NCBI GenBank assembly: GCA_028023455.1
Contig: JAQFVV010006337.1
Coordinates: 184,001-248,000 of the forward strand
DNA from: Epiperipatus broadwayi
Taxonomy: Eukaryota; Onychophora; Udeonychophora; Euonychophora; Peripatidae
Length of the DNA stretch: 64,000 bases
Reading direction: 5' to 3'
The position numbers and the translations under genes are program-made. The notes beneath the pieces were generated by a model that worked only from the letters and a program-made list of their open reading frames with translations, had not been told where the DNA came from and made no database searches. Position 1 is the stretch's first letter, and each line of letters begins with the position of its first letter. Positions 35,955-47,875 of this stretch are shown piece after piece.

Positions 35955-36612
35955 CAACAGATGGTGTTTTACCAAAAACACCATCAAAGTGTGTTTGTTT
36001 ACATAAATGTCAGAGTAAGCATTCACTACCTCTTTCATTAGTTCCACCTTCAGATCATGATTTTAAGCTGATTTTGCTATCATCAGTGAAGGACAGGAAA
36101 TAAACTAGATCTAAACACTAAACTCTGAGTGTTTATGAAACAATTTCTGAACTAATATCAGACCCATATAGCTATCTGGCTTGCTATGGTGATTTTGAAG
36201 ACATTATGTGTCTAAAAAATTCACGCTTGCAAGCTGAATAGAAATTGTTTCATAAACACCCAGAGTTTAGTGTTTAGATCTAGTTTCTTATTTCCTGTCC
36301 TTCACTGATGATAACAAAATCAGCTTGAAATCATGATCTGAAGGTGGACCTAACGAAAGAGGTAGTGAATGCTTACTCTGATGTTTATGTAAACAAACAT
36401 GCTTTGACAGTGTTTTTGGTAAAACGCCATCTGTTGATCATAAATACAAGTGTTGGCAAGTTTAACTTGCTTTTTTTGCTTCTACTATGTGGAGATACTG
36501 AACTGATATCAGACCCATATAGCTATCTGGCTTGCTATGCTGATTTTGAAGACATTACATGTCTAAAAAATTCACGCTTGCAAGCTAAATAGAAATTGTT
36601 TCATAAACGCTC
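35951..36612. mobile_element. Family C hammerhead repeat, head-to-head dimer with third partial unit
   Basis: Arms 35951-36148 and 36240-36440 are inverted copies (outer ends 'gatcaacagatgg' and 'ccatctgttgatc'). The 91-base spacer begins 'tgaactaatatcagaccc' and is repeated in direct orientation at 36499-36612, about 350 bases downstream, so part of a third unit follows. No ORF. The small open frames across the element are artefacts. The right arm contains an intact hammerhead core. In the left arm GAAA has become AAAA. Confidence 0.7.
36285..36355 (+). ncRNA. Hammerhead ribozyme candidate (family C, right arm)
   Basis: Inner stem I CCUUCA (36299-36304) pairs perfectly with UGAAGG (36339-36344). 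Core CUGAUGA is at 36305-36311 and GAAA at 36327-36330. The palindrome AUCAUGAU forms a minimal stem III (36330-36337) and H17=C gives an AUC triplet, with cleavage predicted after 36338. Stem II is short (AGC/GCU in the sister arm, AAC/GCU here), so this copy may be weakened. The short palindromic stem III is the type that works best as a dimer or in tandem transcripts. Confidence 0.6.
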
Positions 36613-36619
36613 AGATATA

Positions 36620-38405
36620 TATATAGTTTGGGGTATATATATATATAGTTTGGGGAATTTATTAGCTTCATTTTTAATAAAAGAAGATTTCGTTTTGAGT
36701 TTTTGGTATTTCTCAAACAATTTTAATTCTCATTCTGCTGTTTGTCTTAAAAGAGTGAAGAATAATACTACTCAAAACATTGTGCAATTACTAACCTGTA
36801 TTGTCTATGTGTGTGTTATTACTAACAAGTTGTTTGTAATTGAAAAAATTAAATAAATCTTAAATTGTCTATACATTCAACATTTACTGATAGATGATGC
36901 AAATAATTTAACAATTTTTAAAAATCTTCCCCAATTTTATCATTCCATCTAATAAGGGGTTAGTAGACAATATGAGGCCAAGTTTAATTTTGTTTTCAAA
37001 ACAAATTTTAGCATCAGTTAAATTATTGGAATTAGTATTTTAATTTATGTAATTTCTAAATAATTTGGTTCAATATGAGATTTGTTGTGCTAATGTATTT
37101 TTTTTTTAATTTTAATATTTTTTTTATATATAGTTATGCTGTAAACTATGCTGTATCAATATACATGACTTCAGTTATATACTGTCTAAAAAATGTAAAC
37201 AAAAAATATGTTATTATTGACAAAAAATCAGTAAAATTTATAAATTAAATGCATTTTAAGATCTGTGAGAGACCATCTTTCTGTCTCTGAATGGGTACAC
37301 AATCATATTTAAAAAATAAAACATAAAAGTTAATAAATTTTCCAATATGCCAGCAGGTGTTTTTCTGTCAAAGAGTGTCATATGCAATCATATTAATTTA
37401 TAAATCTTATTCAGTTTATGTTGAAATCACATACATTTCATTCTTCTTTTATTATCATTTTTGAATTTGATGTTGATATGCAGTATATTTAAAGTTAACA
37501 CTGACTTTAAAACATTAAAACAATTATAAAGGTTATAATTTTTGAAAATAAGGCTACTATAATATTTTTGTAAAAGAAAAAAATTATTGAAAATAAAAAG
37601 AATATCATCCAGAGTGTATTTAATTGTGAGGAAAGTGTCACATTTTGTTATTTATTTTATTTAAAAAATAAAAATATGGTACAATATTTTTTTTTCAGTG
37701 AATAAATGAATGTTCACTCAATAAAATAAATGCAAATGTGTCCTCTAATTTATTATTAACAAATACATTATTATTATTTTTTAAATTTTGTTTACACTAT
37801 AATCTTAATTTATATATGTATACTATACATATAAAAGAGCATTTATTATATAAATGTGTGCTTTGAAAAGTACTGTACATTTGCAATTCAATAAACAATA
37901 CATATTTAATTCTATATCACCAACAAAAATTTTGTTTTGCCACATCAATGATACATTAGTTATGTGATACTTAATAATTTATGATTACAAACATTATAAT
38001 ACATATCAACAACATATATGCAATAGAATATAACATTAACAAAATTTTATACTTTAAATGTTTATGACAAAATTTCCTTATAAAAAAATCAAAATTATTG
38101 TTTACAGAAGACCCACACTGAGATAGGAAAGGTCTTGTCTTCTGCATCTATTCTTGGCATTGATACAAAAAAATAGTATTATAGTATTTTATAAGAACTG
38201 AGCAAAATAAGTTTGTTCAGAAATTAATGGATAAAAACTTCAACATAAAGAATGGTTATTTTTCATCTATCATTAAAATCCTCAATAACAAAAAAGCAAA
38301 CAGATAGTTTTTATTGTGAATCCGTACATACCTGTTGTGATTGCAACAAACTAATGAAATATTTTATTAAAAATAAACTTACCTAATGAAAGTTCTATGT
38401 TACTA
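36620..38405. other. AT-rich sequence without a supported gene
   Basis: After a duplicated 'atatatagtttggg' (about 36616-36656), AT-rich sequence continues. The 86-codon frame ending at 36856 overlaps this low-complexity DNA and has no recognisable domain. Confidence 0.45.
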
Positions 38406-38480
38406 ATGGTACTTAATTATACAAAAAAACTTGAACACAGACTTTGATGCTCCTTTCAGCTATCCATATATCTAATACAA

Positions 38481-38983
38481 CAGTTATGCGCAAGCATGGG
38501 AGATAGGATCATGTGATGTTTAAAGGTTTAATACCAATCCTGCCTAATAGAAAGGTAGTGGCTATGGTTATAAAAGAACCAAAGACACCAAAATGTATGG
38601 GTACTTATCTGAGTTCAGACCCATATATCTATATATGCTATTGAGCTTAGATTGGAAATATTTGTGTGTTGTCAATTTTATTCTCATAATTTTGTAGTTA
38701 TGTAGAGATAAAAGGTGGCTACTGGAAAGTTGCATTAGATCCTAAGATCTAGGTGCAGTGCTCTCAGATCCAAGGCTCCTCACTGATGAAAGCCACAAGC
38801 CAGAAACTAGTTTGGGGATATTGGATGAGTAGGCACTAGATAGGTATTTTATGCACAATGCTTCTGGCATCCATTGATTACTCTGTTTTGCTTTGAGTGG
38901 CACTACTGTATGGAGAGAGTTTTGCCTATTTTAATGACAGTTATGAGCAAGAATGAGAGGTAGTGATCATGTGATGTTTAAAG
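38481..38983 (+). mobile_element. Family A hammerhead repeat, 1.1 units in direct orientation
   Basis: The first 46 bases ('cagttatgcgcaagcatggg' ... 'gatcatgtgatgtttaaag') recur at 38938-38983, so the insertion is one complete unit of about 457 bases plus the start of the next. This terminal redundancy is what reverse transcription of a circular or tandem RNA would leave. It lacks an ORF and contains the best-preserved stem I of family A. Confidence 0.7.
38767..38827 (+). ncRNA. Hammerhead ribozyme candidate (family A, best stem I)
   Basis: CUGAUGA is at 38783-38789 and GAAA at 38803-38806. ACUAGU forms a palindromic minimal stem III and H17=U gives a GUU triplet, with cleavage predicted after 38812. 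Stem I has two helices: inner UCCUCA/UGGGGA (38777-38782 with 38813-38818) and outer AUCCAA/UUGGAU (38768-38773 with 38821-38826), separated by a GGC/UA internal loop. Stem II is AGC-CACAA-GCC with one mismatch (GGC/GCC in sister copies). This is a type I layout. Confidence 0.7.
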
Positions 38984-39480
38984 TATTATATAAATTGTAC
39001 TTATATTCAGTTAAATATTACAGATTCAGCCTATATACTGCCATTCCTCTTCTGAGTATTTGAATGGATAATGTCCTATACATGAGGATTCAGTGTGACT
39101 TAAGTCAACATGAAAATGAGCATAATATAGACCTCAGCAATGGATTTGGGTGTTTTATCATCAGATTTTCAATGGTATGGATCACTGAAAAGTTGGACAG
39201 AACATTAGATTGAAGCTTTTCTATTAGAGTTTGAAGATTTGTTATCTTAATATAACTCTAGAACTGATTAAAAAATGTGTGATGAGATGATGATCTGGAC
39301 CAACTAAAATGCTGGTTCAGCATGAAAGATGTAGATTGGAAATCATTTATCCTTTTCACATATGTGTTATCTTGTGTATCAGTTGTATAAATTAGAGCAG
39401 ATAGCTGAAGATAGCTTGAAAGTCTGTGTTAAAGTTTCTTATATAATTACATCTAAAACTTCAAGTATATAAATTACACT

Positions 39481-42400
39481 TGTATTCAATCAAAAATGGG
39501 AATCAAGAGGATTCGAGACTTGCAAAACTTGTAGGCATTCATTTTTTTAATAGAGCCTTATGTGCTTTGAGAATAAATTTGAGATCTCAATTGCAAGTCA
39601 TTACAATAAACTTCTTTATATTTACATTTGCAAAAAAAAGGTAGCTGATTTTCTTCTACTTTGGATATATTCATATAATCGATAATGAATTCTTAACATT
39701 TAGCAGAACTTTATGATGATAGAATTTTGTTTGTTGTTATAGGTTGGTTTAAAATATTCAAATTTTCTGCCTTTTAAATATGTTCATTTGTTAGTAATAA
39801 CACATAAATTAGTGTAGAACATAACAGTTTAGGTAATATTATTGTTTTCTTTTCTTTAAATGTTGCTTTCCTGATCAGAAATAGTTAGCATGGGAAATTA
39901 AGACAACTTTACATTCTTTATATTAAATTTAAGATAACTGTAAGTAACTAGATTATTATGTCATAGGTAACAGTCAATAGAAATTTTACATAATTATTTA
40001 GAAAGATTATTCTCACTTTTAATTTTTTTATTTTGTGAAGGTAATTAACGATAAGAAATTAGGCAACTAATAGTATTTTTAATAAGCTCTGATGTATCCA
40101 GTGAAAATGATAATGCATTGTGCATCATCAAAAATTTAAATAAACTTTATAGTTGTACAAACTAGAATAACTTTTATTTCTGATAGCATAATAGAATTGC
40201 TTGCATTCTGCATAGCAACAAATCACTTTCAATACCGGATCCTTTCTATAAAATAAAAATATAAATATGAGTATGTTTAACAATATTTATATGGAAGATC
40301 TTAAAGGACAACTATAAATATTATTTCATCACCACAAAAACGAAGGCCTTGCTATATTTGTAATACATTTATTGGAAAGCCATATGATTAAGTACTTTTA
40401 CAAACTTTTATATATTTATTAATGATATGTCTTTTGATTAAATTCATAATAAATTATATTAAGAAAAAATCATTGGAATTTTAGATGTTTTTATAAAATT
40501 ATCTTATGAAAAAAATCAAAGTTATTGCTTACAGAAAAATCATTAAGGAACATACTTAATAAAGACATCCAACAGAGAGAAAATTACAAAAAAGTGGAAT
40601 TATGCTAGCTCTACTGAATAAAACAAACGTGTTTTTGTTTCAAAAGCCATTTCAACATTACCATATTTTTCTGGACAATGGACATTTATCAGTTGTCTCT
40701 AAGAAAACTTTTAGTTGATGCAAAAAAAAACAACAAAGATAAAATAATACTAGTAAGTTCTAGAATGTATCTATACATACTAAAAATAAACTAACTAAAG
40801 AAAATCATCAACCAATGTAATATCAGAGCATCTATAATGTGAATATAGAACATTTATTGATAAATTTAGCTAAAAAGATTTAAAAAGCATAACATGAATC
40901 TCTTAAAATTAAACATTCATTTTTCATGTCTAGCTTATCAAGAATAACTTTTAGCAGTTGAACAAATTCATTTCAACATCAAAAAAATAATTATTTTCAT
41001 CTTCAGGAGATATGATATAAACAGCCTTTTTCAGTGCTAACTCTTATGCAAATTACATATATATTTAAAAATAATTCTGAAAGCATAGTGTGATGCAAAA
41101 ATGACATATAACATGCAAATATTTTTAATCTTTTGTGAACAAAAGTTACTTATCCACTTCATTCAAAGGATAATTATTATTGCACAACATTCAATTATCA
41201 TTAAACTCAAATTATTATCTTTTAATTCCCATGACAAATACTGTAACTAAATCTATGAGAATAGATTTGAGTGGAAGGTATGCTACTCATACTTGATACA
41301 TAAGCCTAAGGCTGTGGACATTGTATGTTCCATTCAGCCTATCTGGTGTATTCATCAAGGTTCTTCATAGATGATAAACTTTTTGTACTAATGTCTTTGC
41401 AAGTGACTAACATGGGGTACAAACTAATACCACATTTCTGACTTTAAATCGGCTTAGATGCTGTGGCTTTTGTGAGCAACACTTTTCACTCATTCTTACC
41501 ACATTTTTTCCTTACTCTTTTTAAATCATCATTGTGATTTTATGTCCCCTGGAATAATAAGTAAAGGAGTCTTAATTAATACTGGTTTCTTACTACCAAA
41601 GTGAAGTTGTATCAGGGTGAAACTGATGGATTTAGTCTGTGACAAATTTATGTATTGCAAAACTTATTTTGACAATAATTATTAGAGAAATAAAGGCAGA
41701 TGTATTTAAAATAGCAGACTGTTTAATGTATTAGTGAATATAAGTTTTGATTGGATAAAGAAAGATTTATTATATAGAAAGAAAAAAAATGTAAAATCTG
41801 CCAAAAAAGTCAACTAAATGGTAATTCATATTATTTACAAGCTACTTGTTAACCTATTATTAGAAAGAAAAAGTGTAGAAAGAGGGCTCTCAATGATAAA
41901 TATGTAAATATTTTATTAATTATTGATTTTTATTTAAGTCTAGTTAATTATAATGTCAGCTTAAATTCAGAATTGATGATTATAAAAGTCTTAGTTTCAT
42001 TCCCATAGTGGTTAATCACTTGTCAAGATAACAATACCCAAAGAAAAAAAATATTATTATTATTCAAAGTATGTGTTTCATTCTAATTTCTATATTATTA
42101 TCAACAGTTGAATGAATTTAGATGGTGAAAATAGTCAAATATATAACTAAAAAATGTTCAAAGTTACTTTTTATTCAATGCTCAAAAACTATGTTTATGA
42201 ATCAAAAGGTTTCAAATTCAGGGATTTAAAATTAAATTCCTCTGTAACATAAGATTACAAAGATTAAATAGAGGAGTTTTTATTTGTTGTGCATTTTATT
42301 ATAGTGTATAATTATATAATTAATTAGTTATAATAGCTATGTTCAACTGATGGAACATGATTCTGTTCAGAATTTTTAGGAATTGCATTGATTCAAATTA

Positions 42401-43965
42401 GATTGTTAGAAATGTCTCATCTATCAAATTAGATTAGAAACTCAGTGATTTCAAAGAAATTCTAATCCACTTTTGTCAATAAATGTATCAATGCAATATT
42501 GATTTATATGGCTAAATGTATTACAAATTACTAAATAGTTACAGTATTGTAGATGCTCATAAATATTTTTGTAGAATAATTTCATGTGAGATTTTTTTGT
42601 TGATATTATTACTGTATCTACTTTTTCAAAGATTCGTGGTGACTTTTCTTGAATTTGTAAAAATATATTGTAAAGTACATTGGGCATTATTGACTAGTAA
42701 ATTTTATGATTTCAATGCAATCATTAATCTTAAATTTCTAAAGGCTTTATTATATTTTATTATAAATAATCTTCTTTGACTTTTATATGTCATCATAATT
42801 TTTATCATGTATTTTTTAACATATGTTGCACATAAATTTTATAACCTTTAAGTTTTAAGTTCTATTTCCTAAATCCAACAGAGTATTTTTCTTTATAAAA
42901 AATCTTGGAAAAATTATTTGTACGACTTAAAACCAATTTAGGCTTTTATAGAATCAACTTAACAATATGTACTTAAATATTTTTGTCAGATTAAAAACAA
43001 CTAAGTTTAGCACAAAATATAACTAAATATTTTCTTATAGAATTCATTTCAGTTTATAAAAGTTTTATGAGTAAAATAATTTAGAAATCTATGCATTGCT
43101 TTATTCTTTTTCATTGTGAAGTATACTAATAAATAAGGGTTTTGAGATTATTATTATTGTTTTTGTTAATTCTGATTTTGAAAAAAAAGGTAATAGAAAA
43201 TTGTGTTTAATGTTTTTTGTGAAGTATCGGCTTGAATTAAATCAGTTCTGATTACATATATTTAGCATAGCAGGATAGTCTTTAACATCTATTGTTTGCT
43301 GCCTCAAAAACAAGACTTCCAAGAAATTTGCAGTAGTAATTGAATTTCACCCATAAATAGATTTAATTCTATTTGCTGTAAAATAATTACCAATATCTGA
43401 TTATTTTCTGCTGCAAGGGAATTTGTTCTTAACTGAAAGATGAGACATTGATTTCTCTTTGAGGCCTTAAAAAGGTATGTTGTGTGAAAAGTATTTCTAA
43501 CGTCCACTCTATTATTATACATATAGTAAAAGAAAATATATGAAGTGCTCACCAACAATCACCAGCCAGTGCAGTGAGTTGATTAGCATTTTACCTCAGA
43601 ATTTTAAATCATGAAACATCATTGTTCTTTTCAGTTGCCTGATTGTTCTTAATTGAAATATCAATTGCATTTTTTTAAAGAAATATAATTGTGTGCTAAT
43701 AAATCTCTCTATAATAGATATTTATAAGCATAACAGACATACTATAGACCTTATTCCCAGAAAATGTTAAGTTGCCAGTCAAGGTAGCAATTTTCAATAA
43801 AAGGCAAAAAATGTTAAGAATTCCTGATTACAGACTAAGGTTGCCATTCGATGATAACTTTTTATTTGGATAATTAAAATAATATATATGATTTTAAAGT
43901 TGAAAGAAATTGCATAAATTGGACAAATAACTGTCTATGTATTAAATAAGACATTGTTAGACTTT
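39481..43965. other. AT-rich sequence without a supported gene
   Basis: I read both strands and found no family that I recognise. The 84-codon minus-strand frame at 43304-43558 has a non-repetitive composition (for example RTNSLAAENNQILVIIL) but matches nothing I know. A fragment of an old repeat is possible. Confidence 0.45.
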
Positions 43966-43969
43966 GTAC

Positions 43970-44314
43970 CAAAAATACAAGTGAGATTCATTTATAGATA
44001 AACAGAGGAAGAACAAAATTGTGCCAATTGATAATATATCATAAACAGCAGCAAGATTAGTTATATTAGTAAAAGATATCAAATACATATAATTCATGTA
44101 AATGTCTTAACATGTTTTTATTGTGTTGAAGAACTAAAAGATTTTTATGTGTATATACAAATATCTTTTAATTAGATAAAAAATCATTCACAATTATTAT
44201 GGCAGACTTTAATGTTAGGATTGAAAGTGATATGAGTATATTTGGTTATAGTAATTGAAATAAGAGAGGATACAGACTTGTAGAATTACTAAAAAAATAT
44301 ATAACTATGTATTA
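43970..44314 (+). pseudogene. RTE/BovB-like LINE, endonuclease part (copy A, before insertion)
   Basis: Conceptual translation in shifting frames gives 'SKISYISKRYQIHIIHV' and 'IMADFNVRI' (about 44200, the GDFNAKIG block of APE endonucleases), then RGYRLVELLKKYI. These follow the order of RTE-type ORFs, related to the RTE-derived 'craniofacial development protein 2-like' genes of many invertebrate genomes. The frame is then broken at 44314 by a 1.07-kb family B element and resumes at 45387. Confidence 0.6.
44297..44314 (+). repeat. Target-site duplication, left (family B insertion in LINE)
   Basis: ATATATAACTATGTATTA is identical to 45387-45404. The first few at dinucleotides may belong to the element end, so the true length is 14-18 bp. 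Confidence 0.8.
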
Positions 44315-44508
44315 ATACATTGTACAGGCTTAAACCTGCATTTATAAATGTAATATATGTGGGGTTTGAACTCAGACTTTCACACGACCCACCACTCTCA
44401 GTGCCATCTCATATTGCTGACTCTCCTGATCACACACATGTTGAAAATATAAATAATCACCGATATACGTATCTCATGCTAAACCATCAGTTGGTCTAGA
44501 TTACTATC

Positions 44509-44511
<3 letters not shown>

Positions 44512-44586
<75 letters not shown>
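44512..44586. repeat. (TA)n tract inside the family B minus unit
   Basis: Two perfect (TA)n runs joined by 'atgatat'. They occupy the same position in the unit as 45191-45224 in the plus unit. Confidence 0.9.
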
Positions 44587-44591
<5 letters not shown>

Positions 44592-45189
44592 TAGGATAGC
44601 CAATATTTATACTTTAATGGACAGGCTTCAAACTATTCCAACTCACAACTCTTTAGCCTTCCATTTCATTGAAATTCTGATGATGGAATGTTCAAAGCCC
44701 TTGATAGTGCCAAGGTTGTCATCCTACCCATGTTGACATATTAGTCATTCTGACCCCTTATGTTCAGGAGAATAATCCATTTATATATACATATGTGAGG
44801 GATGGGCAGACCTTTTTACACACTATTTATATAAATTAATACATTGTACAGGCTTAAACCTGCATTTATATATGTAATATATGAGGTTCAAACTCTGACT
44901 TTCACATGATGCACCACTCTCAGTGCCATCTCATATTGCTGACCCACCTGATCACACACATGTTGAAAAGATAAATAATCACCAATATATGTCTCCTGAA
45001 CATGAGGGGTCAGAATGACTAATATGTCAACATGGGTAGGATGACAACCTTGGCACTATCAAGGGCTTTGAACGTTCCATCGTCAGATTTTCAATGAAAT
45101 GGAAGGCTAAAGAATTGTGAGTTGGAATAGTTTGAAGCCTGTCCATTAAATTATAAATATTGGCTATCTTAATATAAAGCTGAGTACTG

Positions 45190-45227
<38 letters not shown>

Positions 45228-45297
45228 AGGATAGTAATCTAGGCCAACTGATGATTGCTGGTTTAGCATGAAATATGTATATTGGTGATTATTTATT
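45228..45297 (+). ncRNA. Hammerhead ribozyme candidate (family B, plus unit)
   Basis: CUGAUGA is at 45247-45253. Stem II UGCUG/UAGCA closes through a U-U pair and a G-U pair, and GAAA is at 45269-45272. AUAUGUAU is a palindromic minimal stem III and H17=A, with cleavage predicted after 45280. Stem I pairs CCAA (45243-45246) with UUGG (45281-45284), and after a small bulge UAAUC with GAUUA. The minus unit at about 44475-44510 has lost part of the core. Confidence 0.7.
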
Positions 45298-45386
45298 TTT
45301 TCAACATGTGTGTGATCAGGTGGGTCAGCAATATGAGATAGCACTGAGAGTGGTGGGTCATGTGAAAGTCTGAGTTTGAACCCCAC

Positions 45387-45404
45387 ATATATAACTATGT
45401 ATTA
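45387..45404 (+). repeat. Target-site duplication, right (family B insertion in LINE)
   Basis: ATATATAACTATGTATTA, identical to 44297-44314. Confidence 0.8.
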
Positions 45405-47545
45405 TAAATTCTTTCTTTAAAATCAACTGTCAAATGAAAATTGACATGGAAAGATCCATATAAAGATATACCAGAATGGGATCCCATTTTGACTAATGGA
45501 AAATATATATTTCAAGATTGCAATGTTTTTAATAGAATCACACAGTAAGTGATTATAGATCAATGAGATATAAGATACTGTTAATGAAAAACTGGAATGA
45601 CAAACTCTATTAAGAAAATAGTATTAACACTTGATATTTCTAACTTTCAGAAATGCTTCAATAAATTTAGATTAGAAGTTGGAAAATCATTTTAAAATAT
45701 TGTTACATATTTTAAACATAGTGCCGATTTGACTGAAATCGATAAGAAGTTGATGGATACTCTATTAAAATCTTCAAGAAAAGCAAATGGTAAAAATAGC
45801 CACAATTTATCAAATAAATTTTTTGCTGTGACAAGACAATATATGAAAAAAAAAAAGAATATGCTTGTTTTTTTAATTGTCCATTAAGAAATAATATATA
45901 AGTATAATTTTGTGAAATGGTTAAAAAAAGAGTTAATAATGATATAAGAGTGTATAATTGTGAACTGGAAAAGAAAGCTGTACAAGAAAATAAAAGTCTG
46001 TGATATATAAAACAATATCTTGGAATTAGAAAAAAAAAAGGTGTTTTTGTAATAAAAAGAAAGATAAAATTATTGCTAAAGAGAGATATGATATAATGAA
46101 ATTTGAAGAGGAGTTTTATAAATAATTATATGATGATCTTACCGAATAACAGAATATTTCGTTCAACTACTATATCATCTAAATCGGTCAGGATTTTAAA
46201 GAAAGAAGTAAGACGTGCAATCATATCTATGAAGGAAACAATCTAGGGAATGATGGAATTATTATTTATATTTTAAAAGAAGCAGGGGAATAGAAAAATT
46301 ATTGGGAAACTAAATATTTAAATGCTGAAGATGTTAATGGTGATTTGAGAAATGCATTAGTAGTATTGATATTTAACAAAAGTAATAAATAAGATATTAT
46401 AAAATTAAATCTATAAATCTTCTATCAGTTTTATAAAAAATAAATTACGAAGATAATTACAGCACAGAAAACTTTGGATTCTAACCAACTAAAATAAAAA
46501 TCTAGATTTAAAGATGGATTTAGCACAGTAAATGATATCCAAGTATTGACAGAAGTTATAGAAAGAATCAATGAATATGAATTGACATTATATTTTGTAT
46601 TTATGAAAAGCATTTTATTCTGCAATCATGTCTACAGTGATTAAAGGATTGCACCATAAAGATATAGACTGATATTATCATAGTCTGAAAAATATTTATC
46701 AAAATTCAGGATATTAGATACATTACATGGTTTTACTAAGAATAACACTGAGAAAAGTATACAACAGGATAATTCTTTATCTTCACAAAATTTTTAAGTA
46801 GTTTTTTAATACATATTTTATGCATTAAAATGGGAAACTAAGGGAGTAAAAGAAAATTAGGATTATTTAAGTCATCTGAATTTTGCAGTTATTGTGGTTG
46901 TTTTTGAAACTAATGCTTCATAACTTCAAGAAATTTTGCAAGATTAAAATAATGCATAACAGATTTTTTTTCAGGAGAAAATAAAGAGTTATAATCAAGA
47001 ATTATAAGAAGTTAGAACTACAAACATTTTTATGAGATTATTATTACAGATAAAACCATAGAATTAAATTTGAATCAAATGTTTTTGATAGAAATAACTT
47101 AATATTGAAATAAAATATGCCTATGTGTTTGAAAAGTTTTTTAGTTGATGTGTTTTACCAGTTCTTACTTATGGATCTGAGACTTGAACACTTAACAGAA
47201 AAGCAATGCAGAGACTTCACTACTCAACAATATATAGAAAAATATATGTTAGAATAATAAGAAGAGATCAAAACTGAAATACATGGATAAGAGAACAAGC
47301 ATCATTTTGACATCCTTAAAAAATTTGAATCTGGGCTGGATATATTGCTAAAAAAATTAAAATGGGATAACTGAAGTTTTACATTGAAAAACAAAAATTG
47401 TAAAAGATCTAGAAAGAAACCAACTGTGACATCATTAATATAAGGAAATTTGCAATTGTGGAAAAAAGTGGCTAGAGATTCTAACTTGGAGAGAATTTTG
47501 TCCTACAGTGGATCTGTAATTGTTGAAAATAATGCTGATCTGAGG
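45387..47545 (+). pseudogene. RTE/BovB-like LINE, rest of ORF (copy A, after insertion)
   Basis: Read through many stops, this gives the end of the endonuclease and linker, then RT. At 46499-46605 is SRFKDGFSTVNDIQVLTEVI followed by ERINEYELTLYF, matching the GFR-x-G-x-ST-x-D-x-I block and the palm entry of RTE enzymes. 47155-47190 gives VLTYGSET, the conserved post-RT block, and a W/G-rich tail ('IWAGYIAKK') follows near 47330. Catalytic Asp residues of the palm cannot be read. The same gene order appears in copy B at 57.7 kb. The copy is old, with stops every 20-30 codons. Confidence 0.65.
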
Positions 47546-47787
47546 ATTTAATGAATATATGCATAATGCCTTTTTTAAAGATGACAGTTTTTCCATCAGA
47601 GCTAATGTTTTAATTGATACTCTTTATTATAGTACCGTAAATCGATAATTCATTATCTACCATTCCCACAATCTTTTGTTTGATCGAAATAGAATTTAGA
47701 ACTTCTTTTAGATAGCTGTTTCATGGAAAAATAATTATCTAATGATCGTTTGAATTAGTTTATTTATATTCTTTATTCCTTTTGTTT

Positions 47788-47821
47788 TTATATATATATA
47801 TATATATATATATAACAAAAG

Positions 47822-47873
<52 letters not shown>
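47788..47873. repeat. Two (TA)n tracts around an inverted AACAAAAGGAA / TTCCTTTTGTT
   Basis: 'ttccttttgttt' before and 'aacaaaaggaa' between two perfect (TA)n runs form an inverted repeat of about 11 bases, which could extrude with the TA arms. The open frame through it is an artefact. Confidence 0.85.

Positions 47874-47875
<2 letters not shown>

Larger units (their letters stand above)
38410..39480. mobile_element. Family B hammerhead repeat with family A unit nested in it
   Basis: 38410-38479 is a minus-orientation end of family B ('ttgaacacagacttt'), and 38990-39480 is a plus-orientation unit of family B. Between them lies a family A unit (38481-38983). The plus unit keeps 'tgctggttcagcatgaaa' with a perfect stem II, but the core reads CUAAAA in place of CUGAUGA, so it should be inactive. 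The simplest reading is that family A inserted into an inverted family B dimer, or that the two recombined at their ends. Confidence 0.65.
44315..45386. mobile_element. Family B hammerhead repeat, trimeric inverted element nested in a LINE
   Basis: Three pieces: a full unit in minus orientation (44315-44830), a partial minus unit in direct repeat with it (about 44838-44995, the same 'aatacattgtacaggctt' start) and, after an abrupt flip near 44996, a plus-orientation unit to 45386. The first and third pieces are inverted copies of about 390 bases, each with a central (TA)n tract. Both ends carry a tRNA-like GTTTGAACCCC / GGGGTTTGAAC string (B-box-like). Exact duplication of LINE sequence on both sides proves recent insertion relative to the LINE. 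The 119-codon open frame on the minus strand is not a gene. Confidence 0.8.

Noticed and set aside
43304-43558. 84-codon minus-strand frame
   Set aside because: Reasonable composition but no domain that I recognise, and isolated in AT-rich DNA.
45027-45386. 119-codon minus-strand frame with a plausible N-terminus
   Set aside because: It spans the inverted, ribozyme-bearing family B repeat and includes a (TA)n Tyr-Ile run. It arises from the repeat.
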